Positions 1 through 6,753 are shown, numbered from the stretch's first letter. The stretch is 7,616 bases of DNA from Chloroflexota bacterium (GCA_013694645.1 JACDBZ010000019.1:1-7616); one strand, 5' to 3'. Made by a program: numbers and translations. The notes: generated by a model from the letters alone, not told the origin.

Positions 1-461
1 ACTTCCAGGTGGACCGATGCGCGCGCCTCGCGCGCCAATGTCTCGACGAAGTGTGGCCACAGCTCGAGCCAGACATTGCCACCGGTCAGAGGTTCTGGCC
101 GAGGCTCGATATCGGCGTACGCGCGGCCCCCGAGGTCGACCGCGCAGAGCGCCAGTGCCTCGTCCATCGGCAGGCGAATGTCGCCATAGCGCCGGATTCC
201 CGCGCGTTCGCCGAGCGCGCTGTCGATCGCCCGGCCGAGCACGAGGGCCGTGTCCTCGACCGTGTGGTGCTCGTCGATGTGCACGTCACCGGTGGCGCGC
301 ACCTCGAGATCGACGAGGGCGTGGCGGCCGAACAGGACGAGCAGATGGTCGAGGAAGCCGATCGGCGTGTCCACCTCCACCTGGCCGGTCCCGTCAAGCT
401 CGACCCGGACGCTGATGCTGGTCTCAGCGGTGGTTCGCTCCGCGGTACCCCATCGGCTCAT
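1..461 (-). CDS. hisB: Imidazoleglycerol-phosphate dehydratase HisB, 3' end cut by window edge
   Basis: Dehydrates imidazole glycerol phosphate to imidazole acetol phosphate in cytoplasmic histidine synthesis. I translated 153 residues from the ATG at 461; the family is usually about 195-200 residues, so roughly 45 are off-window. Visible motifs are GFLDHL (residues 35-40, H39), the first metal-binding motif DEHHTVED (63-70, with H65, H66, E69), PMDEAL (98-103) and the SVHLE segment (149-153) just before the edge. The second HHxxE metal motif would lie beyond base 1. This is the monofunctional form, since there is no N-terminal HisN-type phosphatase. The ATG overlaps the upstream hisDC stop (ATGA). 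The last codons of hisDC contain an almost perfect Shine-Dalgarno, AAGGAGGT, 6 nt before the ATG, so the gene is both coupled and independently well initiated. Family assignment is very secure. Confidence 0.96.
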   Translation of the reverse strand, partial: MSRWGTAERTTAETSISVRVELDGTGQVEVDTPIGFLDHLLVLFGRHALVDLEVRATGDVHIDEHHTVEDTALVLGRAIDSALGERAGIRRYGDIRLPMDEALALCAVDLGGRAYADIEPRPEPLTGGNVWLELWPHFVETLAREARASVHLE

Positions 462-2884
462 GACAGGACCTCCTTCAGCGCGCTCAGCAGACGACTCTCC
501 TCGGGCTCCAGCCGCGCGGTGGCGCGAAGCCAGCCGGCCATGGGGCCGGTGTCGAAACGGCGCACGGCGACGCCGCGGGAAAGCAGGGCGGCATCGGCCG
601 CAGCCGCCTCGATCAAGGGTCGAAAGACAACGGAGTTGGTGACCGACGGCAGCACGTCACAGCCCATCTCGTTCAGCAGGCTGGACAGGCGGTCGCGGGC
701 GCCAATGACGGCCCGTCGTCGATCACGCGCTCCGGGTTCGTCCGCCAGCGCGGCGAGGGCAATGGCTTCCGATGTCGACGCGACCGAGAGAGGCAGGCGC
801 ACGCCGTCGAACCGCTCGGCAAGCTGGTCGGGCACGACGAGGTAGCCGACCCGGGCGCCGGCCATGCCGTGCGATTTCGACAAGGATCGAAGGACGAGCA
901 CGTTGGCGAGCTCATCCTGGAGATTGATGGCGGAGGTCGATCCCGGTGTAGCGCCGATGCTATCTTCGCCGAACTCGAGGTAGACCTCGTCGACGCAGAC
1001 GAGTGCGGGCAGGCCAGCGGCCAGCATCCGAGTCTCTTCAAGCGGGTACGCGTCGCCGGTCGGGTTATTCGGCGAACAGATCCAGACGAGACGTGCCGCC
1101 TCCCGTTCGGCCAGCGCGCGAATCTCGCCGACCCGCTGACGACAGGCAGGGGCCGATCGCGGCAGGTCGACCACGCGGGCACCGGCCAGACGGGCCTCCA
1201 CGGCGAACATCGCGAAGGTCGGAGTCGGAATGACGACGGCGTCCCCCGCCCCCAGCGCCTGCGTCGTCACCAGGCGGATCAGCTCGTCGGCGCCGGCCCC
1301 CGGCACGACTCGGCGTGGATCGACGCCGAGCCTCTCGCCGAGCGCCGCACGCAGCCTGACGTACGCCAGGTCGCCATACTCGGTGGTGCGGCGGGCATCG
1401 AACCCCTCCAGCGCACCAGCCACGGCCGGCAGCGGGCCGCCGCCCAGGGTGTTCATGTCGGCGCGGACCACAGCGTCGACCGCGACGCCGGACCGCGTGG
1501 CGAGCTCCTCGTCGGACGGCTCGGCCGGATACGGGATCACCGGCTCCGGGCGACGAAAAAGGTCGATTGGGTCGTCAACGTCGATCGCACCGGCCGCGCC
1601 ATCGGCCCGTGCGCGAACGCTGGCGGCGTGCGCGGGCAGGCCCTCCGCCGCGGCGATGGCGGCCACGGTGGGCGAAATGTGAAGAGCGCCTGACGGTGAC
1701 AGGCGCTGCACCTCGGTCCAGCGCCCGAATGACTCGACGCCGACACCGCTCCACGCTCGCGCCGCCGATCCCGTGGGCAATACATGGTTCGTGCCGGTGG
1801 CGTAATCGCCTGCGGCGATCGGCGACCATGGACCGATGAAGACGGCGCCGGCATGGCGGACCTCCGCGGCGAGCGCATCGGCTCCAGCGCATTGAAGGCT
1901 GACATGCTCGGCCGCCACGGCGTTGATCACCTCGAGGCCCGTCGGGAGGTCCGCGACCAGGACGGCGGCACCGTGATTCCGCAGCGTTTCGAGGGCACGC
2001 GCACCGGTCGCGAGATCCGCCGCGAGCCGCGGAAGCGCGGCTTCGACCGCGTCCAGCAGGAGGGCGTCGCCGCTGACGACGATCGCCACCGAGTCAGGCC
2101 CGTGCTCCGACTGGGCGAGCAGGTCCAGCGCGATGAACTCGGCGTCGGCCGCGCCATCCGCCAGGACGATGCACTCGGAAGGTCCTGCGGGAAGGTCGAT
2201 GGCCACGCGACTGCTCACCGCGCGCTTGGCCGCGGTCACCCACGCGTTGCCAGCGCCGAAGATCTTGTCGACCGCGGGAACGGATTCGGTGCCGTATGCC
2301 AGTGCCGCGATCGCCTGGGCGCCCCCGGCCCGCAGAATGCGGTCGACGCCTGCGATCCGGGCCGCGACAAGCACGGACGGCGCGATGCTTCCATCCGGGC
2401 CGGGCGGCGTGGCGATGATCAGCTCGTCGACACCGGCCAGGCGAGCCGGGATGGCCAGCATCAGGACACTGCTCGCGTAGGCGGCACGGCCACCCGGAAC
2501 GTAGCCGCCGGCGCGCGAGATCGGCTGCCAGCGGCGCCACGCCGTGACACCCGGCGCGGTTCGAACGCGCCGCTCCTGGCGGAGAGCGTTTCGCTGTTCG
2601 GCGTGGTAGCGACCGATGGACGCGGCCGCATCCTTCAAGGCAATCTCCAGTGGTGGCTCGACCGACGCCGCCTCCCAATCCGCCCGCGATACCCACGGGT
2701 CCTGGAGGTCAGCGCCATCGAACCGAACCGTCAGCTCACGGAGGGCGACGTCGCCTCCTTCGCGAACCGCACTGAGAATGTGCGACACATCGGCCTCGGG
2801 CTCGGCCGGCCGCAGCTCGCCGAGCCAGCTGCGGCGCGCGTTCTCATCCATGGAGTTCCAGGCAACCCGCCGAAGGGTGCTCAT
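458..2884 (-). CDS. hisD-hisC: HisD-HisC fused frame: histidinol dehydrogenase + histidinol-phosphate aminotransferase
   Basis: One open frame of 808 residues holds two complete enzymes. Residues 1 to about 428 are HisD, which oxidises L-histidinol to histidine with NAD. The Zn ligands Q258, H261, D360 and H419 and the catalytic pair E326-H327 are all present at nearly E. coli numbering, as is the LPAGPSE signature (231-237). Residues from about 440 are HisC, the PLP aminotransferase: CSPNNPTG (603-610), D632/Y635, the PLP lysine K670 in SLSKSHGMAGARVGY, and a C-terminal substrate-phosphate arginine at about R787. The linker is only about 10-20 residues. The start at 2884 gives an ATGA overlap with hisG and has AGAAGGTGG upstream; the open frame above it lies inside hisG. 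Oddities: the HisC N-terminal motif reads DMNTLGGGP instead of the usual NENPxGPSP. A T5 run at 1560-1556 sits at the junction, and losing one T would split the frame into hisD plus a 360-residue hisC starting GTG at 1540. Both functions are secure; the fusion itself is less so. Confidence 0.9.
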   Translation of the reverse strand: MSTLRRVAWNSMDENARRSWLGELRPAEPEADVSHILSAVREGGDVALRELTVRFDGADLQDPWVSRADWEAASVEPPLEIALKDAAASIGRYHAEQRNALRQERRVRTAPGVTAWRRWQPISRAGGYVPGGRAAYASSVLMLAIPARLAGVDELIIATPPGPDGSIAPSVLVAARIAGVDRILRAGGAQAIAALAYGTESVPAVDKIFGAGNAWVTAAKRAVSSRVAIDLPAGPSECIVLADGAADAEFIALDLLAQSEHGPDSVAIVVSGDALLLDAVEAALPRLAADLATGARALETLRNHGAAVLVADLPTGLEVINAVAAEHVSLQCAGADALAAEVRHAGAVFIGPWSPIAAGDYATGTNHVLPTGSAARAWSGVGVESFGRWTEVQRLSPSGALHISPTVAAIAAAEGLPAHAASVRARADGAAGAIDVDDPIDLFRRPEPVIPYPAEPSDEELATRSGVAVDAVVRADMNTLGGGPLPAVAGALEGFDARRTTEYGDLAYVRLRAALGERLGVDPRRVVPGAGADELIRLVTTQALGAGDAVVIPTPTFAMFAVEARLAGARVVDLPRSAPACRQRVGEIRALAEREAARLVWICSPNNPTGDAYPLEETRMLAAGLPALVCVDEVYLEFGEDSIGATPGSTSAINLQDELANVLVLRSLSKSHGMAGARVGYLVVPDQLAERFDGVRLPLSVASTSEAIALAALADEPGARDRRRAVIGARDRLSSLLNEMGCDVLPSVTNSVVFRPLIEAAAADAALLSRGVAVRRFDTGPMAGWLRATARLEPEESRLLSALKEVLS
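468..475 (-). promoter_or_regulatory. Strong Shine-Dalgarno for hisB inside the hisDC 3' end
   Basis: AAGGAGGT overlaps the Lys-Glu-Val codons near the hisDC C-terminus and stands 6 nt before the hisB ATG at 461. It is the strongest ribosome site among the his genes here and fixes the hisB start at the ATGA overlap. Confidence 0.75.
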
Positions 2885-3738
2885 CGAACCACCTTCTCGA
2901 TGGGAACCACCAGGATGTCCCGAGCGCCGACCGCCTTGAGCGCAGGCACGATGCGCCACAGCTGGCTGCGCTCGACGACCGAGTGGACGGCGATGAAGGC
3001 CGGATCGGCGAGCGGCATGACGGTCGGCCCGGAGAGCCCCGGGATGAGCTCACGAATTCGCTCGAGCGCCTCCACCGGAGCGTTCATCATCATGTACTCG
3101 CGGCCGCGCGCATCGAGAACGCTGCGCAGCATGTCGATGAGCCCGCTGACTCGATCATCGGCGTCCGCGGTGCCGTTGCGCGCCACGAGCACCGCCTCCG
3201 AGGCGAGGAGCGTCGCGATCGGACGCAGGCCATTCATGCGGAGCGTGCTGCCGGACGCCACGAGGTCAACGACGGCGTCAGCCACCCCGAGCTGCGGGGT
3301 GACCTCGACGGCACCGCGCACCTCGACGACCTGCGCCTCGACGCCCGCCGATGCGAGATAGGCGGCCGTCACGCGAGGAAACGAGGTCGCGATCCGGCGG
3401 CCGGCCAGATCCATGGCGGTCGCCAGCTCACCGTCGCGCGGGACAGCGAGGACCAGCGAACAGGCGCCGAAACCCAGCGGCAGCACGGTGTGCAGCTCGC
3501 CGCCATGCTCGGCGACGAGATCTGCGCCGGTCAGCCCCAGCTCCACGAGGCCGTCGGCAACATACTCTGCGATGTCATCGGTACGCACGAACAGGAGCTC
3601 GATGTCGGCATTGCGGACGGCTGCGCTCAGCCGCCGCTCGGACAGCTCGAATTCCAGCCCGGCACTGTGGAGCAGATCGATCGCCGGCTCTGCCAGGCGC
3701 CCCTTGTTCGGGACCGCAAGGCGCAATGGAGTCGTCAT
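2881..3738 (-). CDS. hisG: ATP phosphoribosyltransferase, long form HisG
   Basis: Catalyses the first committed step of histidine synthesis, joining ATP and PRPP to give phosphoribosyl-ATP. The protein is 285 residues. The N-terminal RLAVPNKGRL (6-15) and the PRPP-binding stretch GVADAVVDLVASGSTLRMNGL region (151-171, with acidic D154/D158 followed by SGSTLR) are typical. Residues from about 207 to 285 (REYMMMNAP..., PLADPAFIAVHSVV, VGARDILVVPIEKVV) form the ACT-like C-terminal regulatory domain. This is therefore the long, hexameric, histidine-feedback-inhibited form, which needs no HisZ partner. I chose the ATG at 3738 because the conserved N-terminus begins right after it and it overlaps the stop of the regulator gene (ATGA). 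The open frame upstream to 3810 lies inside that gene. No clear Shine-Dalgarno is visible, so translation probably depends on coupling. Its own stop overlaps the hisDC start. Confidence 0.96.
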   Translation of the reverse strand: MTTPLRLAVPNKGRLAEPAIDLLHSAGLEFELSERRLSAAVRNADIELLFVRTDDIAEYVADGLVELGLTGADLVAEHGGELHTVLPLGFGACSLVLAVPRDGELATAMDLAGRRIATSFPRVTAAYLASAGVEAQVVEVRGAVEVTPQLGVADAVVDLVASGSTLRMNGLRPIATLLASEAVLVARNGTADADDRVSGLIDMLRSVLDARGREYMMMNAPVEALERIRELIPGLSGPTVMPLADPAFIAVHSVVERSQLWRIVPALKAVGARDILVVPIEKVVR

Positions 3739-4025
3739 CGGCGACGACGCCGAGAACGCGCCTGACGGTCCAGCACGAGCCGATAGCCGTCGCGCCCGTA
3801 GCGCAGCCATTGGTTGACCCGGCTGATCGTTGCGCTCGAAGCGCCCGTGCGCTCACTGATCTCGTGGTAGCTCGTGCCGCCGTCGAGCAGGCGCGCCACC
3901 TCCCAGCGAGCGGCAATCTCCCGTAACTCGTTCACCGTGCACAGATCGCGCAGGAACCGAAGTGCCTCGTCCTCGTCGCGCAGGGTCGCAACCGCCAACG
4001 CCAGCTCGCGGGTCGCATCACTCAT
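3735..4025 (-). CDS. TrpR-family regulator, YerC/YecD type (probable HisR)
   Basis: A small 96-residue DNA-binding protein of the TrpR-like YerC/YecD family. Visible features are FLRDLCTVNELREIAARWEVARLL (24-47), a helix-turn-helix at about 51-75 (TSYHEISERTGASSATISRVNQWL), then RYGRDGYRLVL (75-85) and a basic tail ending in RRRRR. Start choice: the ATG at 4025 has GGGGAGG 8 nt upstream. The open frame continues to an ATG at 4094, but that stretch has only about half G/C at third positions, unlike real genes here, and the 4094 ATG lies almost on the predicted transcription start. It heads the his operon and overlaps hisG by ATGA. From memory, comparative-genomic work proposed YerC-type proteins as histidine-responsive repressors (HisR) in Gram-positive bacteria. 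Context here agrees, so autoregulation of the operon is a good inference; the ligand is not visible from sequence. Confidence 0.9.
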   Translation of the reverse strand: MSDATRELALAVATLRDEDEALRFLRDLCTVNELREIAARWEVARLLDGGTSYHEISERTGASSATISRVNQWLRYGRDGYRLVLDRQARSRRRRR

Positions 4026-4032
4026 CCAGCGA

Positions 4033-4039
4033 TCCTCCC
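4033..4039 (-). promoter_or_regulatory. Shine-Dalgarno deciding the TrpR-like gene start
   Basis: The minus strand reads GGGGAGG, followed by ATCGCTGG and then ATG at 4025. This strong site favours 4025 over the in-frame ATG at 4094, which has no such sequence upstream. Confidence 0.75.
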
Positions 4040-4079
4040 CGGTTGCGCGAGAGACGTTTGGAGAGTGGAAAGTAATAGT

Positions 4080-4119
4080 GTGCTGATCTGTCATTGCTTC
4101 AGCACGCTAAAGCATTAGC
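4080..4119. promoter_or_regulatory. Palindromic operator-like block over the his promoter
   Basis: The plus strand carries an imperfect palindrome at 4095-4114: arms TGCTTCAGC and GCTAAAGCA, one mismatch in nine, 2-nt centre. A second, overlapping inverted repeat GCTAA/TTAGC spans 4106-4119. A third pairs GTGCTGA (4080-4086) with TCAGCAC (4099-4105). GCTNNAGC occurs at 4096 and again at 4106, a 10-bp, one-helical-turn phase. The block covers the predicted -10 box and start site, the position expected for a repressor operator. The likely binder is the TrpR-like protein encoded immediately downstream; this is inference from position and symmetry. Confidence 0.55.
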
Positions 4120-4132
4120 CCATCGTCGTCAA
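4104..4132 (-). promoter_or_regulatory. Predicted sigma70-type promoter of the his operon
   Basis: On the minus strand TTGACG (4132-4127) is followed by a 17-nt spacer and TAGCGT (4109-4104), matching TTGACN and TANNNT. Transcription would start near 4097, giving a leader of about 72 nt before the ATG at 4025. The 118-bp gap 4026-4143 is visibly AT-richer than the genes. The -35 begins only 11 bases after the stop codon of the upstream kinase gene. This is a prediction by eye. Confidence 0.6.
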
Positions 4133-4143
4133 GTCAGGCAGCA

Positions 4144-5598
4144 TCACCTAGGCGGCCTCGTCCATCGGAGGGCAAACACGGCCGCAGGTTCCTTCTGCTC
4201 GAGCTGGACCGAACCGCCCATCGCGTCCATGGTCGCGTGCACCAGAAAGAGGCCCAGTCCCAATCCCCGGCCGGCCGTCACGCGGTCATGGAAGAGACGC
4301 CGCGCCAGATCCTCGTCGATGCCCGGTCCCTGGTCTCGAACGCGGAGCGTGACCTGCTCACCGTCGCGCACCTCGACGTCGATGGCACCGCCGGGGGTCG
4401 AATATCGGTCCGCGTTGATGAGCAGATTGGTGATCGCCTGCTCGCTCAGGTAACGGTCACCGAGCACCGTCAGGCCCTTCGGCATGTCGACGCGCACCGG
4501 ACGCTCGGAGCCGCGGGCGCGCAACCGCTCGATCGCCGCGCCGAGTGCCGGCCCAAGCTCGAAGCTCTCGCGACGCGCTTCGATGTGCCCGCCATCGGCG
4601 CGGGAGTAGAGTTCCAGGCGTTCCAGGATCGCGATCGCCGCATCGACCGACTCCAGCGCGCGGCTCCCGTGGCCGGCGGCACGGGTCGAGAGGGCTGGAT
4701 CGCGCTGCGCGAGCTCGATCCGCGCCTTTGCCACCGCGAGCGGGTTGCGCAGCTCGTGCGCGACAAAGCTGGCGAATCGGGACAGACGCCGGCGCTCGTC
4801 CTCCTCCTTGCCGATATCGCGAAGGAGCAGGACCGCGCCGCCGCCGGGAATCGGCGTCCCCTCGATGTCGACGATGACGTCCCGCCCGGACATCGGGTTG
4901 CGCAGCGTGAGTCGGCTCCGGAATGCTTCACGCTGCGCGCGCAACTGTGGCCAGTCATCGCGTTCGAGGGGTGTGCCCTGCTCGTCGCGCGGCTCCGTCG
5001 CGCGCCCCCACTCGTCCACCGGCCGCTCGACGAAGCTGCGCCCGAAGAGGCGGAGCGCGGCGCGGTTTCCATACGTTCCGCGCAGCGCATCGTCATAGAC
5101 GATCAGGGGCTCGGGGATCGCCTCCGCCACTTCCTCCAGCCGCGCTCGCTCGCGCTCCGCCTTCTCCAGCGCCGCGTCGAGCTCACCGCGGGCCGTCTCC
5201 AGGCGTTCACGCTCGGCGTCAGCCTGGAGTCGCGCCTCGTGGCTGGTGGCCAGCGCCGTGTCCGCCAATCTCCCGTTCGTCTCGGCGCGCCGCACGAGAT
5301 AGACGATCCCCGGCGAGCCGAACAGGAACGCCACGAGTCGGACCGTATCGGCAGTGCCCCATTCGCTGGCGTGCGGAGCCAGGGCCTCCGCGATGAATAC
5401 GACCGATCCCGCAACGTACGCCCAGGCCGCAGCATTGGCCCCCTGGGCGAGACCGACGAGCGCAATGGCCAGGACGAGCAACACTGCGAACGGCAGGTTC
5501 TCAAGCAGCGACCCCGCCAGCCAGCCACCGATCAGCGCCGTGGCTGCCCCGACCAGGGCGCCGACCAGTCCGCGGCGATCCAGCCTGAGCAATCTCAC
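4144..5598 (-). CDS. Membrane-bound PAS sensor histidine kinase (orphan)
   Basis: A 484-residue sensor kinase starting at GTG 5598. Order of parts: four hydrophobic segments (about 11-31, 35-51, 53-74, 85-102) with very short loops, so it probably senses within or near the membrane; a charged, coiled-coil-like linker rich in Glu, Arg and Ala (about 110-158); a PAS-type domain (about 158-265); HisKA with FVAHELRNPLAVAKA, phospho-acceptor H281; and HATPase with the N box NLLINADRYS (391-400, N395), G1 DQGPGID (422-428) and G2 GRGLGLGL (443-450). All catalytic motifs are intact. No response regulator is encoded in the window, so partner and signal are unknown. The GTG overlaps the stop of the J-domain gene (GTGA), implying co-transcription. 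No rho-independent terminator is visible after its stop, so its transcript may run into the his promoter region. Confidence 0.93.
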   Translation of the reverse strand: MRLLRLDRRGLVGALVGAATALIGGWLAGSLLENLPFAVLLVLAIALVGLAQGANAAAWAYVAGSVVFIAEALAPHASEWGTADTVRLVAFLFGSPGIVYLVRRAETNGRLADTALATSHEARLQADAERERLETARGELDAALEKAERERARLEEVAEAIPEPLIVYDDALRGTYGNRAALRLFGRSFVERPVDEWGRATEPRDEQGTPLERDDWPQLRAQREAFRSRLTLRNPMSGRDVIVDIEGTPIPGGGAVLLLRDIGKEEDERRRLSRFASFVAHELRNPLAVAKARIELAQRDPALSTRAAGHGSRALESVDAAIAILERLELYSRADGGHIEARRESFELGPALGAAIERLRARGSERPVRVDMPKGLTVLGDRYLSEQAITNLLINADRYSTPGGAIDVEVRDGEQVTLRVRDQGPGIDEDLARRLFHDRVTAGRGLGLGLFLVHATMDAMGGSVQLEQKEPAAVFALRWTRPPR

Positions 5599-6740
5599 GA
5601 GCGTCCCGCGCTGCGGGCCGCGGCACGACGGGCTCGCACGAGGCGCTCGCGCGCCGCCGCAATCCGTCGCCAGGGTCCGTGCACGCGCCTGGGATCCAGC
5701 GATTCAGGATGCTCGCCGCGAGCGATCTCGGCGAGCAGGGCCGAGGCCCGATCGAGCTGTCCGGCCTCGGTGAGGAGCTGGGTCAGGCTGAACCAGCGAC
5801 CGGGCTCGGGGACGGGCGCCGCCATGACACGCTCGACCAGCTCCGCTGCTCGTTCGCCATGGCCCGCTCGCCGGTGGGCCACGATCGCAGCCCGATAATC
5901 GGTAAAGCTCGGCTCGATCTCGATTGACTCGAGGAAGTTGAGGAGGAATTCGGCGTTCTCCGCCCGACGAACCGCCGGCCCCCGACGCACGTGCGCGTCG
6001 CGATACTCACGGAGCAGAACGCGCAGCTCGCGCTCTGCCCATCGGCGCTGGGATGACCCGGACGGCTCCCGCTCTGCGATCTGCCGCAGCTGAATCGCTC
6101 CGCGCAGCTCCTCGCCGGCTGATAGGTACGCCTCCCGCAGGTTGGCATCGACGATCTCGGCAAACGGCGGATGCTGAGCCACGATGCGCTCCAAAATGCC
6201 CAGCAGATCGTCGATCCGCCCCCGCTCGGCGTAGTGCCGAGCGGCGAAACGGAGCCAGTACCGCTCGCTGTGGTCGCGCCAGTCCTCGCCTGCGATGTGA
6301 TGTTCGACGATCCAACGGTCCTGCGCGCCCGGTCCGGCGAGGAACACCTCGGCCGGTACGCGGAAGCCGCCGGCTGAACGCAGATGTGGTTGGTGCCACG
6401 GGCTGGGGACACCGGGCTCGGAGCGGACGGGGCGGTGGGGGCGTGGCCTCCGCGCCGCCTCGCCCGTATCGAGCGGCCACTCCAGCGTGTCCGCGCGACC
6501 CGCCTCGAGCGCGTGGTCGTAGTGAAGCCGCCGCAGAGGGTCGCGCAGCTCGGCCCATGCACGGTTGAGGGTGGATGTCCGTCGGGTGGCGATCTCGGAC
6601 GATGGCGCTCGATCCGGATGATGTCGGAGTACGGCGGCGCGGAAGGCGGCGCGCAGCTGCGCGCTCGAGGCCGAAGGGTCGGCCCCGAGGACCTCGTAGT
6701 AGTCCCGGACTTCGGTGCGGGCGGGCGCGGTCGTGGACAT
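5595..6740 (-). CDS. J-domain (DnaJ-like) protein with helical-repeat C-terminus
   Basis: A 381-residue protein. Residues about 13-76 are a J domain (DYYEVLGADPSASSAQLRAAFR..., HPD at 41-43, then LNRAWAELRDPLRRLHYD), the part that stimulates DnaK ATPase. There is no Gly/Phe region, zinc finger or DnaJ C-terminal domain, so it is not DnaJ itself. Residues about 85-125 are Pro/Arg-rich and probably a disordered linker. Residues about 155-365 are helical and resemble TPR-like repeats (AARHYAERGRIDDLLGILERI, AIVAHRRAGHGERAAELVERV, LTEAGQLDRASALLAEIA). There are no membrane segments, so it is likely cytoplasmic. I chose the ATG at 6740 because the J domain begins 12 residues in and a TAGACT box sits exactly 7 nt upstream; the open frame further upstream crosses the divergent gene. 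Its 4-nt overlap with the kinase suggests a shared task, which I cannot name. Confidence 0.85.
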   Translation of the reverse strand: MSTTAPARTEVRDYYEVLGADPSASSAQLRAAFRAAVLRHHPDRAPSSEIATRRTSTLNRAWAELRDPLRRLHYDHALEAGRADTLEWPLDTGEAARRPRPHRPVRSEPGVPSPWHQPHLRSAGGFRVPAEVFLAGPGAQDRWIVEHHIAGEDWRDHSERYWLRFAARHYAERGRIDDLLGILERIVAQHPPFAEIVDANLREAYLSAGEELRGAIQLRQIAEREPSGSSQRRWAERELRVLLREYRDAHVRRGPAVRRAENAEFLLNFLESIEIEPSFTDYRAAIVAHRRAGHGERAAELVERVMAAPVPEPGRWFSLTQLLTEAGQLDRASALLAEIARGEHPESLDPRRVHGPWRRIAAARERLVRARRAAARSAGRS

Positions 6741-6747
6741 CCGATCG

Positions 6748-6753
6748 AGTCTA
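6748..6753 (-). promoter_or_regulatory. Predicted leaderless -10 box of the J-domain gene
   Basis: TAGACT on the minus strand fits TANNNT and is followed by exactly 7 nt and then the ATG at 6740, so transcription would begin at the start codon itself. No Shine-Dalgarno is visible before that ATG and no convincing -35 is seen. Confidence 0.5.

Noticed and set aside
1784..3361. A 525-codon open frame on the plus strand opposite hisDC and hisG
   Set aside because: It is the antisense shadow of two well-supported enzymes in GC-rich DNA. Its translation is Arg/Gly-rich, low in recognisable motifs, and it spans a real operon junction.
4026..4094. N-terminal extension of the TrpR-like protein to an ATG at 4094
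   Set aside because: The stretch has AT-rich, uncharacteristic third positions, lacks a Shine-Dalgarno, begins about 3 nt from the predicted transcript start, and GGGGAGG sits before the ATG at 4025. A near-leaderless start at 4094 is not fully excluded.
4026..4097. Attenuator, His leader peptide or T-box in the his leader
   Set aside because: The leader is only about 72 nt, has no run of His codons (two isolated ones in the frame from 4094), no terminator hairpin with a T-run and no T-box sequence.
4237..5898. A 553-codon open frame on the plus strand opposite the kinase and the end of the J-domain gene
   Set aside because: Same shadow effect: the minus strand carries all kinase motifs in frame, and the plus-strand product has no family resemblance I can see.
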